From: Callipepla californica brunnescens
Taxonomy: Eukaryota > Chordata > Aves > Galliformes > Odontophoridae
Direction of reading: 5' to 3'
Length of the DNA: 64,000 nucleotides
Assembly: GCA_023055505.1 (NCBI GenBank)
Contig: JALIRH010000004.1
Location: 10,287,368 to 10,351,367 of the forward strand
Positions within the stretch are counted from its first letter, which is position 1. Each line of letters starts with the position of its first letter. The translations under genes and the position numbers were made by a program. Positions 34,701-43,000 of this stretch are shown here, in pieces. A model generated the notes under the pieces. The model was not told where the DNA came from. It ran no database searches and saw only the letters and a list, made by a program, of their open reading frames with translations.

Positions 34701-35121
34701 CATTCCTTAAGAATTTGGAATTGCAGTCCCACTTGTTCTAGGAATTCCCAAGAGGCCTGAGGTCCCTCCTGGATCAGCTGGCTGGGCCAGAGCCCAGCTC
34801 CCTGAAATCTGAATGAGATAGATGTGTGTGCACCCATCTTGCCAAAGGGTAAGACATGCCACATTCCCCTCTTTCCTGCCACTCATTACTTCACAGCTCC
34901 TCTCTCACCTGCATGTCCAACTTGGTGATAAAGCCTTTCTCATCCTTGTCACAGAGCTGGAAGAGTTCCCTCGCCTTTTCGAGCATCTCCACCTGCACTT
35001 CTTCCAGTTCACTCATTTGGCTGGAAGGAGAAGCACCGGAAGCCACTTCATCCTCCTCGTCCCCCTCCTCTTCTGCTTCCCAGTGGATGCATCCCAGGAG
35101 AGAGCCGCTCTGGTTCTCCAT
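13619..35121 (-). CDS. CRACR2B: CRACR2B (EFCAB4A), long EF-hand/coiled-coil/Rab GTPase form, 17 coding exons
   Basis: The CDS joins (minus strand) 35121-34909, 33840-33729, 31911-31743, 30025-29879, 29551-29461, 29330-29238, 27310-27123, 26435-26364, 25788-25734, 21857-21778, 19718-19433, 19234-19093, 18448-18367, 16451-16337, 15399-15292, 14810-14734 and 13700-13619. These total 2112 nt, or 703 residues plus TAA, and all phases agree. Residues 1-45 are acidic, two EF-hands span about 50-108, coiled coil runs about 165-380, a polar linker covers 381-510, and a Rab-type GTPase covers 515-703. CRACR2 proteins bind Orai/STIM and regulate store-operated calcium entry; the long CRACR2A form (Rab46) is also a calcium-sensing Rab. 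Assignment to CRACR2B rather than CRACR2A rests on the PNPLA2 neighbour and on motifs such as ELFxLCDK, ETFESG and SKNMQKEK. A calcium-regulated trafficking GTPase role is inferred from the family. Confidence 0.9.
14213..14258 (+). repeat. A-rich low-complexity tract (AAAAAT/AAC)n
   Basis: Repeated AAAAATAAA units pass into AACAACAAC. It lies in the intron between CRACR2B exons 16 and 17. Confidence 0.75.
14734..14810 (-). CDS. CRACR2B: CRACR2B coding exon 16: Rab G5 motif
   Basis: This exon encodes residues 652-677 ([20 protein letters not shown]). The acceptor is TTTGTCAG and the donor is AG|GTTAGT, phase 2. ECSAMTG is the G5 motif (normally ESA or CSA K/x-TG), which contacts the guanine base. 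Confidence 0.92.
15292..15399 (-). CDS. CRACR2B: CRACR2B coding exon 15: Rab NKxD motif
   Basis: This exon encodes residues 616-651, exactly 36 codons. The acceptor is TTTTTCAG and the donor is [21 protein letters not shown] carries the G4 guanine-specificity motif NKMD (629-632). [11 protein letters not shown] matches the Rab helix that follows. Confidence 0.92.
16337..16451 (-). CDS. CRACR2B: CRACR2B coding exon 14: Rab central segment
   Basis: This exon encodes residues 577-615 ([20 protein letters not shown], then [13 protein letters not shown]). The acceptor is GGCTCAG and the donor is [22 protein letters not shown] and YDIT are standard Rab motifs following switch II. Confidence 0.93.
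18367..18448 (-). CDS. CRACR2B: CRACR2B coding exon 13: Rab switch II
   Basis: This exon encodes residues 550-577. The acceptor is CTGGCAG and the donor is AG|GTAAAC, phase 2. It contains [10 protein letters not shown], with the G3 motif DTAGQE at 571-576 and the catalytic Gln at Q575. A CR1 fragment begins about 90 bases upstream in the preceding intron. Confidence 0.93.
18538..18965 (-). mobile_element. CR1 LINE 3' fragment, about 430 bp
   Basis: The plus strand contains GATTGGGAGGGACCTCAAGA, CAGATCCCCCCTCAGTCTTC, CCAGGCTGTACAGACCCAGG, TGGCCCTCCACTGGACCCC and CAGAACTGGATACAGTGCTC. Together these mark the reverse complement of CR1. It lies in the CRACR2B intron between the P-loop exon (19234-19093) and the switch II exon. 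Confidence 0.93.
19093..19234 (-). CDS. CRACR2B: CRACR2B coding exon 12: Rab P-loop and switch I
   Basis: This exon encodes residues 503-550. The acceptor is ATTGTAG and the donor is G|GTAAGA, phase 1. [20 protein letters not shown] contains the Walker A/G1 motif GNSGVGKS (523-530). DLNATIG at the exon end carries the switch I threonine (T548). Both are intact, as expected for a functional Rab GTPase. Confidence 0.93.
19433..19718 (-). CDS. CRACR2B: CRACR2B coding exon 11: polar linker before the Rab domain
   Basis: This exon encodes residues 407-502. The acceptor is taken as GATGTAG|ACAACT because its phase fits, and the donor is AGG|GTGAGT, phase 0. The product is rich in Gly, Ser, Asp and Lys ([17 protein letters not shown]) with no recognisable domain and is probably disordered. 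The intron-rich side lacks a strong pyrimidine tract directly before the AG, so the 5' edge is the least certain boundary in the gene. Confidence 0.72.
20056..20090 (+). repeat. Poly-A/AG low-complexity tract
   Basis: Long A runs are interrupted by single G. On the transcribed minus strand it is a T-rich tract in the intron upstream of exon 11. Confidence 0.8.
20188..20206. repeat. Short perfect inverted repeat (TGCATGC, 5-base loop, GCATGCA)
   Basis: Seven-base arms at 20188-20194 and 20200-20206 pair perfectly. It ends six bases before a CTCF-like motif. Confidence 0.6.
20212..20225 (-). promoter_or_regulatory. CTCF-like motif
   Basis: The minus strand reads TCAGCAGAGGGCAG, which fits the CTCF core CCASYAGRKGGCRS at 13 of 14 positions. 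It lies in the CRACR2B intron between exons 10 and 11. Binding is not shown by sequence alone. Confidence 0.5.
21778..21857 (-). CDS. CRACR2B: CRACR2B coding exon 10: basic linker
   Basis: This exon encodes residues 381-407 (begins [13 protein letters not shown], ends DDKPVK plus a split Arg). The acceptor is a good AACTTCCAG. The donor CG|GTTAGA is poor and leaves phase 2, which fits the next exon exactly. Without splicing the frame would run on to a TGA at 21609. The exon has no known domain and links the coiled coil to the Rab module. Confidence 0.75.
21858..25631. other. CRACR2B intron 9, no further exon seen
   Basis: This is the longest intron in the coding part of the gene, separating the coiled-coil exons from the linker and Rab exons. 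Its right end would be the 3' end of the predicted short transcript. A minus-strand AATAAA at about 23,323 is a distant candidate signal. Confidence 0.5.
25632..25788 (-). CDS. CRACR2B: Predicted alternative terminal exon of CRACR2B with poly-Cys tail (short form)
   Basis: Reading exon 9 through its donor keeps the frame open to a TGA at 25634-25632. The added 33 residues begin [15 protein letters not shown] and contain five consecutive cysteines (codons at 25685-25671). The resulting protein would have 413 residues: EF-hands and coiled coil without a Rab domain. From memory, the human CRACR2B protein (about 399 residues) ends shortly after the same point with six consecutive cysteines. A run of cysteines could be a lipidation site, but that is inference. 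I found no close AATAAA, so the 3' end is unknown. Confidence 0.5.
25734..25788 (-). CDS. CRACR2B: CRACR2B coding exon 9: end of coiled coil, alternative-end point
   Basis: This exon encodes residues 362-380 ([19 protein letters not shown]). The acceptor is GGAGCAG. The donor CCG|GTTAGT is weaker than most in this gene and leaves phase 0. In the long transcript the next exon is 21857-21778. If the donor is ignored, the frame stays open for 33 more codons into a poly-cysteine tail, described separately. Confidence 0.88.
25861..25925 (-). mobile_element. CR1 LINE 3'-terminal fragment
   Basis: It starts AGAATCACAGAATTGCAG, then GGTTGGAAGGGACCTCTAGA and CATCTAGTCCAACCCCC. This is the reverse complement of the CR1 3' end with its terminal octamer repeats. 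It lies 73 bases upstream of CRACR2B exon 9. Confidence 0.93.
26364..26435 (-). CDS. CRACR2B: CRACR2B coding exon 8: conserved SKNMQKEK segment
   Basis: This exon encodes residues 338-362. The acceptor is CACCTAG and the donor is AG|GTAAGA, giving phase 2. [20 protein letters not shown] is among the most conserved stretches of the family and almost matches the human CRACR2B sequence as recalled, so this exon is a strong identity anchor. Confidence 0.92.
27123..27310 (-). CDS. CRACR2B: CRACR2B coding exon 7: coiled coil
   Basis: This is the largest coiled-coil exon, residues 276-338. The acceptor is CTTTGCAG and the donor is AG|GTGGGA, giving phase 2. Leucine and charged residues follow a heptad pattern throughout ([31 protein letters not shown]). 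In CRACR2A the coiled coil mediates oligomerisation and Orai/STIM contact; the same is inferred here. Confidence 0.9.
28556..28680 (-). mobile_element. Possible old, heavily diverged CR1 fragment
   Basis: AACCTCCTGTGGCAGGTTCCAGCTG resembles the 'acctcctgtggcaatgagttcca' block of old CR1 families in the same reversed orientation. The rest is too diverged to align by eye. Confidence 0.3.
29173..29200 (+). repeat. 14-bp tandem duplication
   Basis: AAAGGTCTTTATAG occurs twice head to tail, in the intron just past the CRACR2B exon 6 donor. Confidence 0.8.
29238..29330 (-). CDS. CRACR2B: CRACR2B coding exon 6: coiled coil
   Basis: This exon encodes residues 245-275, exactly 31 codons, phase 0 at both ends. 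The acceptor is TTGGCAG and the donor is AAG|GTAACA. The product [20 protein letters not shown] continues the coiled coil. A 14-bp tandem duplication lies in the intron about 40 bases past the donor. Confidence 0.9.
29461..29551 (-). CDS. CRACR2B: CRACR2B coding exon 5: coiled coil
   Basis: This exon encodes residues 214-244. The acceptor is TTTTGTAG and the donor is CAG|GTACCC, giving phase 0. The product ([20 protein letters not shown]) is highly charged and heptad-like. The EREVRALYEE-type motif is shared with human CRACR2B as recalled. Confidence 0.9.
29879..30025 (-). CDS. CRACR2B: CRACR2B coding exon 4: start of coiled coil
   Basis: This exon encodes residues 165-214. The nearer AG (CCCAG|GTGAGG) would give an in-frame stop, so the acceptor must be CTCCAG|CCCAGG four bases further upstream. 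The product contains [20 protein letters not shown], a conserved CRACR2 segment, followed by helix-forming sequence. The donor CG|GTGAGG leaves phase 2. Confidence 0.88.
30510..30556 (+). repeat. 19-bp direct repeat, 28 bases apart
   Basis: AACAGTGAAGATCAGATTC is perfectly repeated at 30510-30528 and 30538-30556, in a CRACR2B intron. Confidence 0.8.
31743..31911 (-). CDS. CRACR2B: CRACR2B coding exon 3: post-EF-hand segment
   Basis: This exon encodes residues 109-165. The acceptor is TTCCTCAG and the donor is GA|GTAAGT, giving phase 2. It contains [12 protein letters not shown], then an acidic run, then [15 protein letters not shown]. The ETFESG and ERF-x-EQLG signatures match what I recall of human CRACR2B, which supports the B paralogue. 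Confidence 0.88.
33729..33840 (-). CDS. CRACR2B: CRACR2B coding exon 2: second EF-hand
   Basis: This exon encodes residues 72-109. The acceptor is TCTGCAG and the donor is G|GTAAGG, giving phase 1. The helix [13 protein letters not shown] leads into loop E92[11 protein letters not shown]103. The central Gly and terminal Glu are present, but position 1 is Glu and positions 3 and 5 are Asn, so the loop looks weakened relative to canonical EF-hands. The [11 protein letters not shown] segment is typical of the CRACR2 family. Confidence 0.9.
34909..35121 (-). CDS. CRACR2B: CRACR2B coding exon 1: start codon, acidic N-terminus, first EF-hand
   Basis: This exon encodes residues 1-71. The ATG sits in a strong context (AAAAGATGG) and is followed by an acidic stretch ([11 protein letters not shown]). 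EF-hand 1 follows, with loop D58[11 protein letters not shown]69. The exon ends CAG|GTGAGA in phase 0. A likely acceptor AG lies about 10 bases upstream of the ATG, so most of the 5' UTR is in other exons. Loop position 5 is Lys and position 12 is Asp rather than Glu, so calcium affinity may be atypical. Confidence 0.88.
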
Positions 35122-38100
35122 CTTTTCAAGGCCTTTCACCCCAGGGCAGGGAAAAATGGAAGAGCAGGAAACAGAGAAAACCCAGTCAAACACAAACCCA
35201 CACATCATCTAGTTACACATCTTGTTGGTCTGAAAGTATAATATTCAACATCATTGTCTGTTACTAAGCGGTAAGCTAGGGGGTTAGTGCATAGAGAGCT
35301 CATCAGAGGTGCATGCTAGACACAATACAGGCATAGCCTTCAGTGCAGCTGTAACTCTACATTGCAATGGGCTCCAGTAACTGCTCATAGCAAGGATGCT
35401 CTTCAACCACCTATCCTCCTCTTGCTCCAACCCACGGGCAAATCTCACTTCTCTGCTGAAGACAGCCTATTGCCAAGGGAACGTTTTGGCAGAGATCAGT
35501 CTGCACGGGTGCATGGTGGAACTCCCACGTTAGCTAAGACATGGAGCCTGGACACCAAGAGCAGGGCAGGTACCCTGACCACAGTGCTTTTCTCTGCTCA
35601 TACTCCCTCTGGTAATAATGGGCTCTTCCTCCCCCTCTGAACTCAACCTGCACAACTGGAGAGCAAGACAAAGGCAGTGTGAAGGATCTGTGCATGAAAC
35701 AGAGGAAAGAGGAACAGGAATGCCTCTCCCAGCCCTCTCCCACCCAGACCCCACAGCTGACCATCCACTTCTTATGTTTTCTTGTCAACACTTCCCAGAT
35801 ACTAACTCCATCTTCTTTCATGTTATTACAGCACACAAAAAAAAAAAGGTCAGAACATTCCTACACCGGGATGTAAGATGGGAAAAAATTAATAAGCTGG
35901 GCACTCCTGCCCCTTTTGCCTCTGTTTTGAGAGCTCAAAAGCTGCCAAGCAGAATTTTAATCTGAAATGTTCACATTTGTAGGAAGGAAACCACACAATT
36001 ACAGAGACATTTCAGATGCCAAAGAAAATAATTCCCATTATTTACAAGTACCCAACACAAAAGGGCCAAGCACCCCCTCAAGCACAACCCTGGGGTTATA
36101 AAGATGCACACAGCACATCCCTACCCAACCCACCTTCCCACTTACTGCTCCCACGCAACACGCTCCAGACAGCTTTTCTTCAACACCAGCACCACATTTC
36201 TAAGCCTTGCTGCACTGCTTTGAGCTTCTCCTCCTGCAGATCCGCGATCTGCATTGCAGGGCAGAAGTGAGCTGTGCAAGCAGGCTGTGAGCAGATTTAA
36301 ACACAGCACTAGCCAAGAGAGCTTGGCCCTTTTTGTTTTTGAAATAACCAAGAAGTTAAAAGCCACGTACAGATGCCACGATAACGAGCAGCTTAATTCT
36401 GTTTGCAATCCTACTACGTAGGGATGACAAAGAACACGATGGGCTGGAAGAATGTCACATGCAAGAACTGCATGAAACTAATACAAAAGGAGAAGGCGAT
36501 TATGTACCATGCTATGTGACTCCATTCATCACCGCTGGTCCGCGAGCCAGAGGGTTGTTCTGCTTCAAAGAACGAGCAGAATGTCTCATTTTCAAATTGG
36601 TTAATTTTGCAGGGCATCCATTTAGTGTCACTTGAAAAAATATTTGTTTGAAACTCCGCAGAAGACTTCCTCTAAGTTGGTGCTATTATACAATTCTAGT
36701 CAAGCAGTCATCCCTTGCAAGCAACAGACACAGAGCTGGGCCCGTGCTTTAAGGGAAGGAGGAAAGAAAGCATGAAAAGTGAGATGGTGGTGGGTAGGGG
36801 GCTTCCACTCTCTCTTCAAATAAACCCTTCTGCTTAAGCTTCTTTGTATTATTGGGCCAACAGAGCAAAATGCGGAGGCTAAAGCCTGATTCTACCCACT
36901 AGCTGGGCAGTCATATTGCTTCCAATGCTAGAAGTCAGAAAGAAACAAAGAATCTCAGCTTCCTTCTCATACTGCTGGGGTCCAGCAGCAAGGCCAGCAA
37001 AGCCAGCTGAGGGACAGAAGGACCAGGTTAGCAAAAGCCACACTTGTCCACCATAAATAGAGGAGGCAAAAGAGACAGATAGAGGCACCTAATGCTTTGG
37101 TCAACCAAACATGCCATGTTGCACAGGGAGAAGTAACCAAGTTACCTCCCGGTGATAAAGACCTGTCAGAACTCATTTCTCCAGCTCTCACTTGACAGGG
37201 CTCTTTTCTCCAGGTTTCATCCATCAGGACAAGGCAGTCATTGAGACAACACCAGTTAGGCATTTCCACACTTAGAGACTACCCTGATCCCAAGCTTACA
37301 ATTTCCATCACCGGAACATCTGCAGAGGGCCACAAGAAAGCCTATCCAGCCCAGACTAACCACTCTTTTCCAGGGCCTGGGAGATCTACCCCAGAAGATG
37401 GAAGCGTCTGGGACCCAAAAAAGCACCAATGAGCTCCAACTGCAAGTAATCTCCTCTGCACGCCACATTCTACAGCTCACCCTTCACAGTCAGCTCTGGT
37501 ACTGCACAGTCCAGATCTGAGCACATGTGCAAAAAACGTGACACAGAGCTCGAGAGAGAAGACAGTCCTTAGGATCTGTGCATTACAACAGCTGTCTCCT
37601 GTCAGGGTGAGTGCAGGTGGGGCCAAGCATGCAGAAATTCACTTGCATCTAGAAGAAAACCTTCCTGGGTTGCAGAGTCTAAAGCAAACACAGATTATCT
37701 TGGACAAAGCACAGGAAGAACGTGACTGCCAGTAAGGATAACGAGCACCAGGTGCTTTCCACACAGAGGTAACTCAAATCAGTCTTATGTGAATATTTTA
37801 ACCTCTCTCACAGCATGAACTGCAGTTTGTCTTGTGCAAAGTGGTGCCAGAAAATCAGCTGGATCTGACAGGCAGACCTTCTGCTGGGAAATCACAAGAC
37901 CTGAATCTCAGTCCTGACTCAGTGCGCTGTACTGCCCTGGGCAAGCCATGCCACCTGCCCATGCTGGCATCATCAACCCTCCAATTTGAGTCCGGTTTTT
38001 CTAACAGCCGGCACTTGATTTCAAAATTCTATTTATGGGGACTGATAATTACCTGTGAAACTCAAGCATCGGAACAGTTTCAAAGCCTTGTAACTGAAGA

Positions 38101-38535
38101 AAAAAAAAACACCTGAAGGTAGAACTTGAAGGGTCCGCAAGGGAAGCACAACACAAGGTGCACATCCTGGAAAGTGGAGATACTGTTTTCAAGATAGTGT
38201 TACAAGGTCACGGTTTCCAATTTATTCTCTCTGAATTCTTGTTTAGCAGTGCTAAAAAGGTAAAGAAAAGTCATGACTCAAACACCATCAACAACCAAGC
38301 CCTTATCTATGTGACCATGAGCACCGTGTGCACATGACAACTTTGGGGTTTTTCTCAACCTGATGAGGAAAGTGGGGAGCACAGCCAAATTCTGGCAGCC
38401 GGTCCTCAGATGACCTTGGTCACTGGCAGGGCACTGTACAGATACTGAACACACAGCATTCCCAGCAGCCCTGCCAGAATGCAGCACAATGAACCTACAG
38501 TGAACAAAGGAAAAACTAAGGATGATTGGCTAAGT

Positions 38536-38581
38536 GGCTTACCTGGATTATGGAGCTAGGCTTACCTGGATTATGGTGCTA
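38536..38581 (+). repeat. 23-bp tandem duplication
   Basis: The unit GGCTTACCTGGATTATGGAG plus CTA is present twice with one mismatch (22/23). Confidence 0.85.
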
Positions 38582-38939
38582 GGCCAATGCTTGGGGTCTG
38601 CAGAACCACAAAGTAAAGCAGGTTTTTACTCCTGTCCTCCTGTGCATTTGGTGACAGAGGTAGTTGGATTTGTAAAGAAGATTCTGTATGGGCACATAGG
38701 AGGTATCCAAGGTGTGCCACAAAACAGGCTGATACAAGAGCACTTAAGGAATTCAGAGGTCTCCCTCAGCAGGTGTTCAGGTGTGTTGAACACACTTCTG
38801 ATGCATACACCAGATGAGGCAGACTTGCTCCCATGCCCCAGAGGATGTTACACAAAGAGAGGAGAAGGACCACGGTGAGGTGTTTCTGCAGCAGAAGCCT
38901 GCTGCTCCAGCCTATGATAGATGCAGAGCGCGAGCATGC

Positions 38940-39190
38940 CAAAATCACAGAGTCATCAAGGTTGAAAAGACCTCTAAGATCACCAAGTCCAACCACCAGC
39001 CCACCCCCACCATGCCCACTGACCATGCTCCTCAGTGCCACATCCACACAGCTCCTGAACTTCTCCAGGGACAGTGACTGCACCACCCCCTGGGCAGCCT
39101 GTGCCAGGGCATCGCTGCTCCTTCAGAGAAGAAACAATATCCAACCTGAACCTCCCCGGTGCAACTCAAAGCCATTACCTCTTGTCCTAA
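38940..39190 (-). mobile_element. CR1 LINE 3' fragment
   Basis: AAAATCACAGAGTCATCAAG, CACCAAGTCCAACCACCAGC, CCTGGGCAGCCTGTGCCAGG and CCAACCTGAACCTCCCCGG occur in order, the reverse complement of a CR1 3' region. The orientation is again leftward. Confidence 0.93.
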
Positions 39191-40018
39191 AGATATGGAA
39201 GCACAAAGCGCTCGCTTGCACATAGAAGCGTGAGTCAGAAGCAGCTGCACAACAAGTAGGACTTAAAAGAAAAGGGCAGCAAAAGCTTTATGGGCTCTCA
39301 TATATACTTCAAATCAAACGTCTGCCATCTGCTCTGCTTACCTTCCTTTCTCTCCCGCTCTTTTGAAAGCCAGTAATTACTGTAAAAACAGTACTTCTTG
39401 TAGGTCAAACACCTCCATAGGTGAGCAGGCTCTCGGATTTTATAGCGCTGTGAGATTGCTGATCTCACATATTTACAATAGTTATCATTACTTATACACA
39501 TTTACAACAAGTATCCTCACCGCACGCAAAAAGCAAATATTCTGTCTGCATTACAATCAGACAAGTCTTTCTCATCAGGTGTACGTAGAGGAGAAACGAG
39601 CCTTGCCAGAGAAGCACACCGTTCTCCATGTCAAACATGCTTCCATGCAGGCTGGATTTCCAAAAGTTGCTCCAAGGCACCGGGCACCCATTTGTTGGAA
39701 ATTGCTTTAAAAGGCTTTGCCACAGCCCCTGAGAAGGCTGGGAGCAAAGCAGGGAGAAAAGCTCCTTCTCGGCTTGCTTTGCACAAAATCAATTTTATTC
39801 TTTCCCTCCTGTAGGAAATTTGCTTCCATTTCCATTGTTTGGGATCTGTTTGGGTGGTTGTTGGGTTCTCCGTTCCCAAAGGGAATGGCAGGAAAAGAAA
39901 TACATTGAAAAATTAGAAAAACATCAATTGTTTCATAAGGTCTTTCTTTTCTTTAGAAGTTAAGAGAACCCATACACACCCTGGGCTGTGAGTCTGCAAT
40001 CAGGTGTAATATCTGGTA

Positions 40019-40035
40019 CACTCTCTCTCTCTCTT
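40019..40035 (+). repeat. (TC)n microsatellite
   Basis: About eight TC units lie in the non-coding stretch. Confidence 0.8.
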
Positions 40036-43000
40036 TTAATTGCCTGCACTTGATTGTACTCCTTTAAGGAAATAGGAATGAATCCAGGAACCTTTGTGTT
40101 GTTTATTCAGTGAGAGATTAGCCCAATTGGATAGCTTTGAGCTAACCCATGCTGCATTATCGACACATGACTTCATTATGGGACAGGCCAACGAGATAAA
40201 GAGGGATATCCCAGAACTGCGGACTGCTGGAATGGACTCTCATTCTGAGCAGCGTGTTCAAGGACATGCTCTGCTGCTAAGCATCAATTCCCTCAAAGAT
40301 CAGGGAGAAAAATTCTTTATGACTTACCACACCAACCTGCAGAACTCTGTAAAAGAGTCACGCCACAAAGAAACGCGCTGGCTGAAGACTCTACACCCCT
40401 ATCTGCACAGGGAGGCCGGTACCAGTTCTCTATTTCCAGATGTGAGTGGAAGCAAACTTCTTGAAGCTACACTCACCACTGCTTTCCGAGCTTCACAATC
40501 CCACAGCACAACAGAAAGCACCAACACATGCCAAGAACTGTCAGAGCAGCCGCTCTGCAATACAGCCAGGTATCCTCAGCGTCCTAAAACGACGTTATTT
40601 CCCCCAGAAAGTGCCACAAGTGCTCCTCCTCCGTAGCGCCCACACAGCATTCCTCAGCTATCGAGAGCCAAGGACACTTTCCAGCTGTCACGCTGGCAGC
40701 GTCACGGTGTTGGCACTGCAAACACGGAGGGTGCGTGTTTGCTCTGGAACCGCTCCTGCTTATTGGGGTTTTGGCTTTGTTGGGTTGTTTGTCTTGGGGA
40801 GCGGGAGAGAAAGCATCAATTTTTCCGCTAACAATATTTGGGCCGGGAGTTAATTCCCAGCAATTAAAAACAAAATCCGAACCACATTTTTTTCCATAAA
40901 CATCTAATGGTCCAGCATGTGTCAGTGTAACTAATATGCAGCAGATTTTCCAGAAAATAAAGTACAAGCCTGCAGTAAGACACGACAAATAGCAACAGCT
41001 ACTTCAGAAACAACTCATTTTTACAAATTCCTTCGCTTTGAAAAGGCTCACAAGTTTCCTCATTTTTTTTGTTTTGTTTTTAATGAAACAAAACAGAACA
41101 GGGCAACGTCTCAAACAGCGCAACACCAGGATTCATCTCATGTACCACATAGGCAGAGGAATGGAAAAACCCCACAGTATTATGCCCTTTGGCGTCAAGA
41201 AGAACTCATTGTATTTCCATAGATCGGAGATCATGCTGCACATCCACAAAGGACACAATTAGCCAGGAGAAAGTAAATAGCATTCACTTAGTCAAGTAGA
41301 AAAGGCTCTGAGCAGTATCAGATTTCCTGCTGATGCCACTGCTGTTAATGTTCTACCACAAGTATGTGGTTGCTAGAGGACAGGAGCAATCCGCTCAAGA
41401 ACAGTAATTGAGAGAGATGGGATTTTTTAATCGCAGAGAGATAATACAGCCTTTATTCACTAGCTGATCACTCCTAGCAGTGTTGCGAAACTGAAGGCAC
41501 GCACTGCTCTGAGCACAGCAATTAGTAGGGAGGTCCCATGTGCTCACCTCAGGTTTGTTCACCACACGTGCTCTGCTCTATCCACGGTATGCACAGGCAA
41601 GGCAGAAGGTGAAGATATAGGAAAAGAAGGAAAGAAAACAAAGGACTTGGCACTTGACATCGAATGTGTTGGAATGTTTCTGATTCTAGCTGAAAACCAA
41701 GCGAGGAGAGCCCCATCACAACTGATCCCCTGACTCCTCCTCTACTCCCAGCCAGCAACACCCCACAAGGAAGAAGTGTCAGACCTAAGCTGACACTAAA
41801 ACTCTGCAAGTAATCTTTTCAGGAAATGACACAAGTCCAGAGCAGCTCCCCAGCTTGTTGAACCAAAACATCCCTAGTGTTTGACTCAAAGCTGCCTCAC
41901 CTGCTCCTTGAGCAAAGCACGCATGGGGAGTGCAGGCTGTGCCTGCAATAGCACCCAGAAGCCAGAGCAGTCCCACCAGACTTGTGCCACTTGGCCACGT
42001 CAGCTGCAAAGAACATTAGTGGGGAAAGAGCTACATCTTCACTGATGGGAGATCTCTGATCTGGATTTTAACATTATACAAAGAACATTTGAAAGCCTCG
42101 TGCTGCCCAGAGCTCCCAAATCACACATGGATCAAACACCAGACCACCCAGTCCCCTTCTGAAGCAGGAACTCTACTCCCGGGTCGAGCACCCCCTCACA
42201 CTGCATACTGAAGAATTTTGAGAGCGATTTCTCCTCCTCCTAACCAGCAAGATCTCCATGGCACCTGAACAGCACTTATCCAGGGGGATGCAGGAAGTGA
42301 AACCTTTTTTCCCTCATCTCCAGCCTCTCTTGAGAACTGGACAGAGTGATCTTACCTCTGTGATCATTTCTGGCTTGCACGTTAGCAACAGGACAGAGGC
42401 AGAAGTTTCATCTCACTACACTGAAAACTCAAGATACACTTAAGGGATTAAAAAAAAATTAAAAAGTAAAGATTACTGAGCAGGAATGAGTAGGGAGAGG
42501 GTTTCTAGACAGGAGCTCCCCAGATAAGCCTCTCTGCAGCTGCTGCTCCATTGGTTTCGCCCACAAGCAATGTATGGGACCCACGGACAGTCTGACCTTT
42601 CTGCAAATGCTATTTAAACAAACACAGCTGAAGCAGCTGGGCAAAGCTAATCATGAGAAGACACTTAACCCACTCTCTGCCTCACAGAAACGGCCATAGT
42701 ACCTTCTGCATGATGCTCAGTTACCTCTCAGCAGGGATCCTCCCAGGTAACATTAGCAAGCAGCAGCACTTCAAGCCAACTCAGAAGCTGATGCTGTCTG
42801 AGAGGTGCTTACGCTCAGTTCCCTTTTTTCAGCTGCTTTGACTGTTTGGGGAAATCAGAATTACTGGGGGGAAATCTCCCCTCCTTTGCTGAAAACTGTC
42901 ACCAGGTCAGAAGCCCACACCAGCAGCACTGACACAGGACTGCAGAAAATAGGGGGTAAGAGGAGCACTTTGGTGAGGTGGTAGAAAACTTCCTAACAAA

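Noticed and set aside
40094..40636. 180-codon plus-strand ORF
   Set aside because: About one ORF of this length is expected by chance in six frames of 64 kb. Composition is ordinary and no domain is seen.
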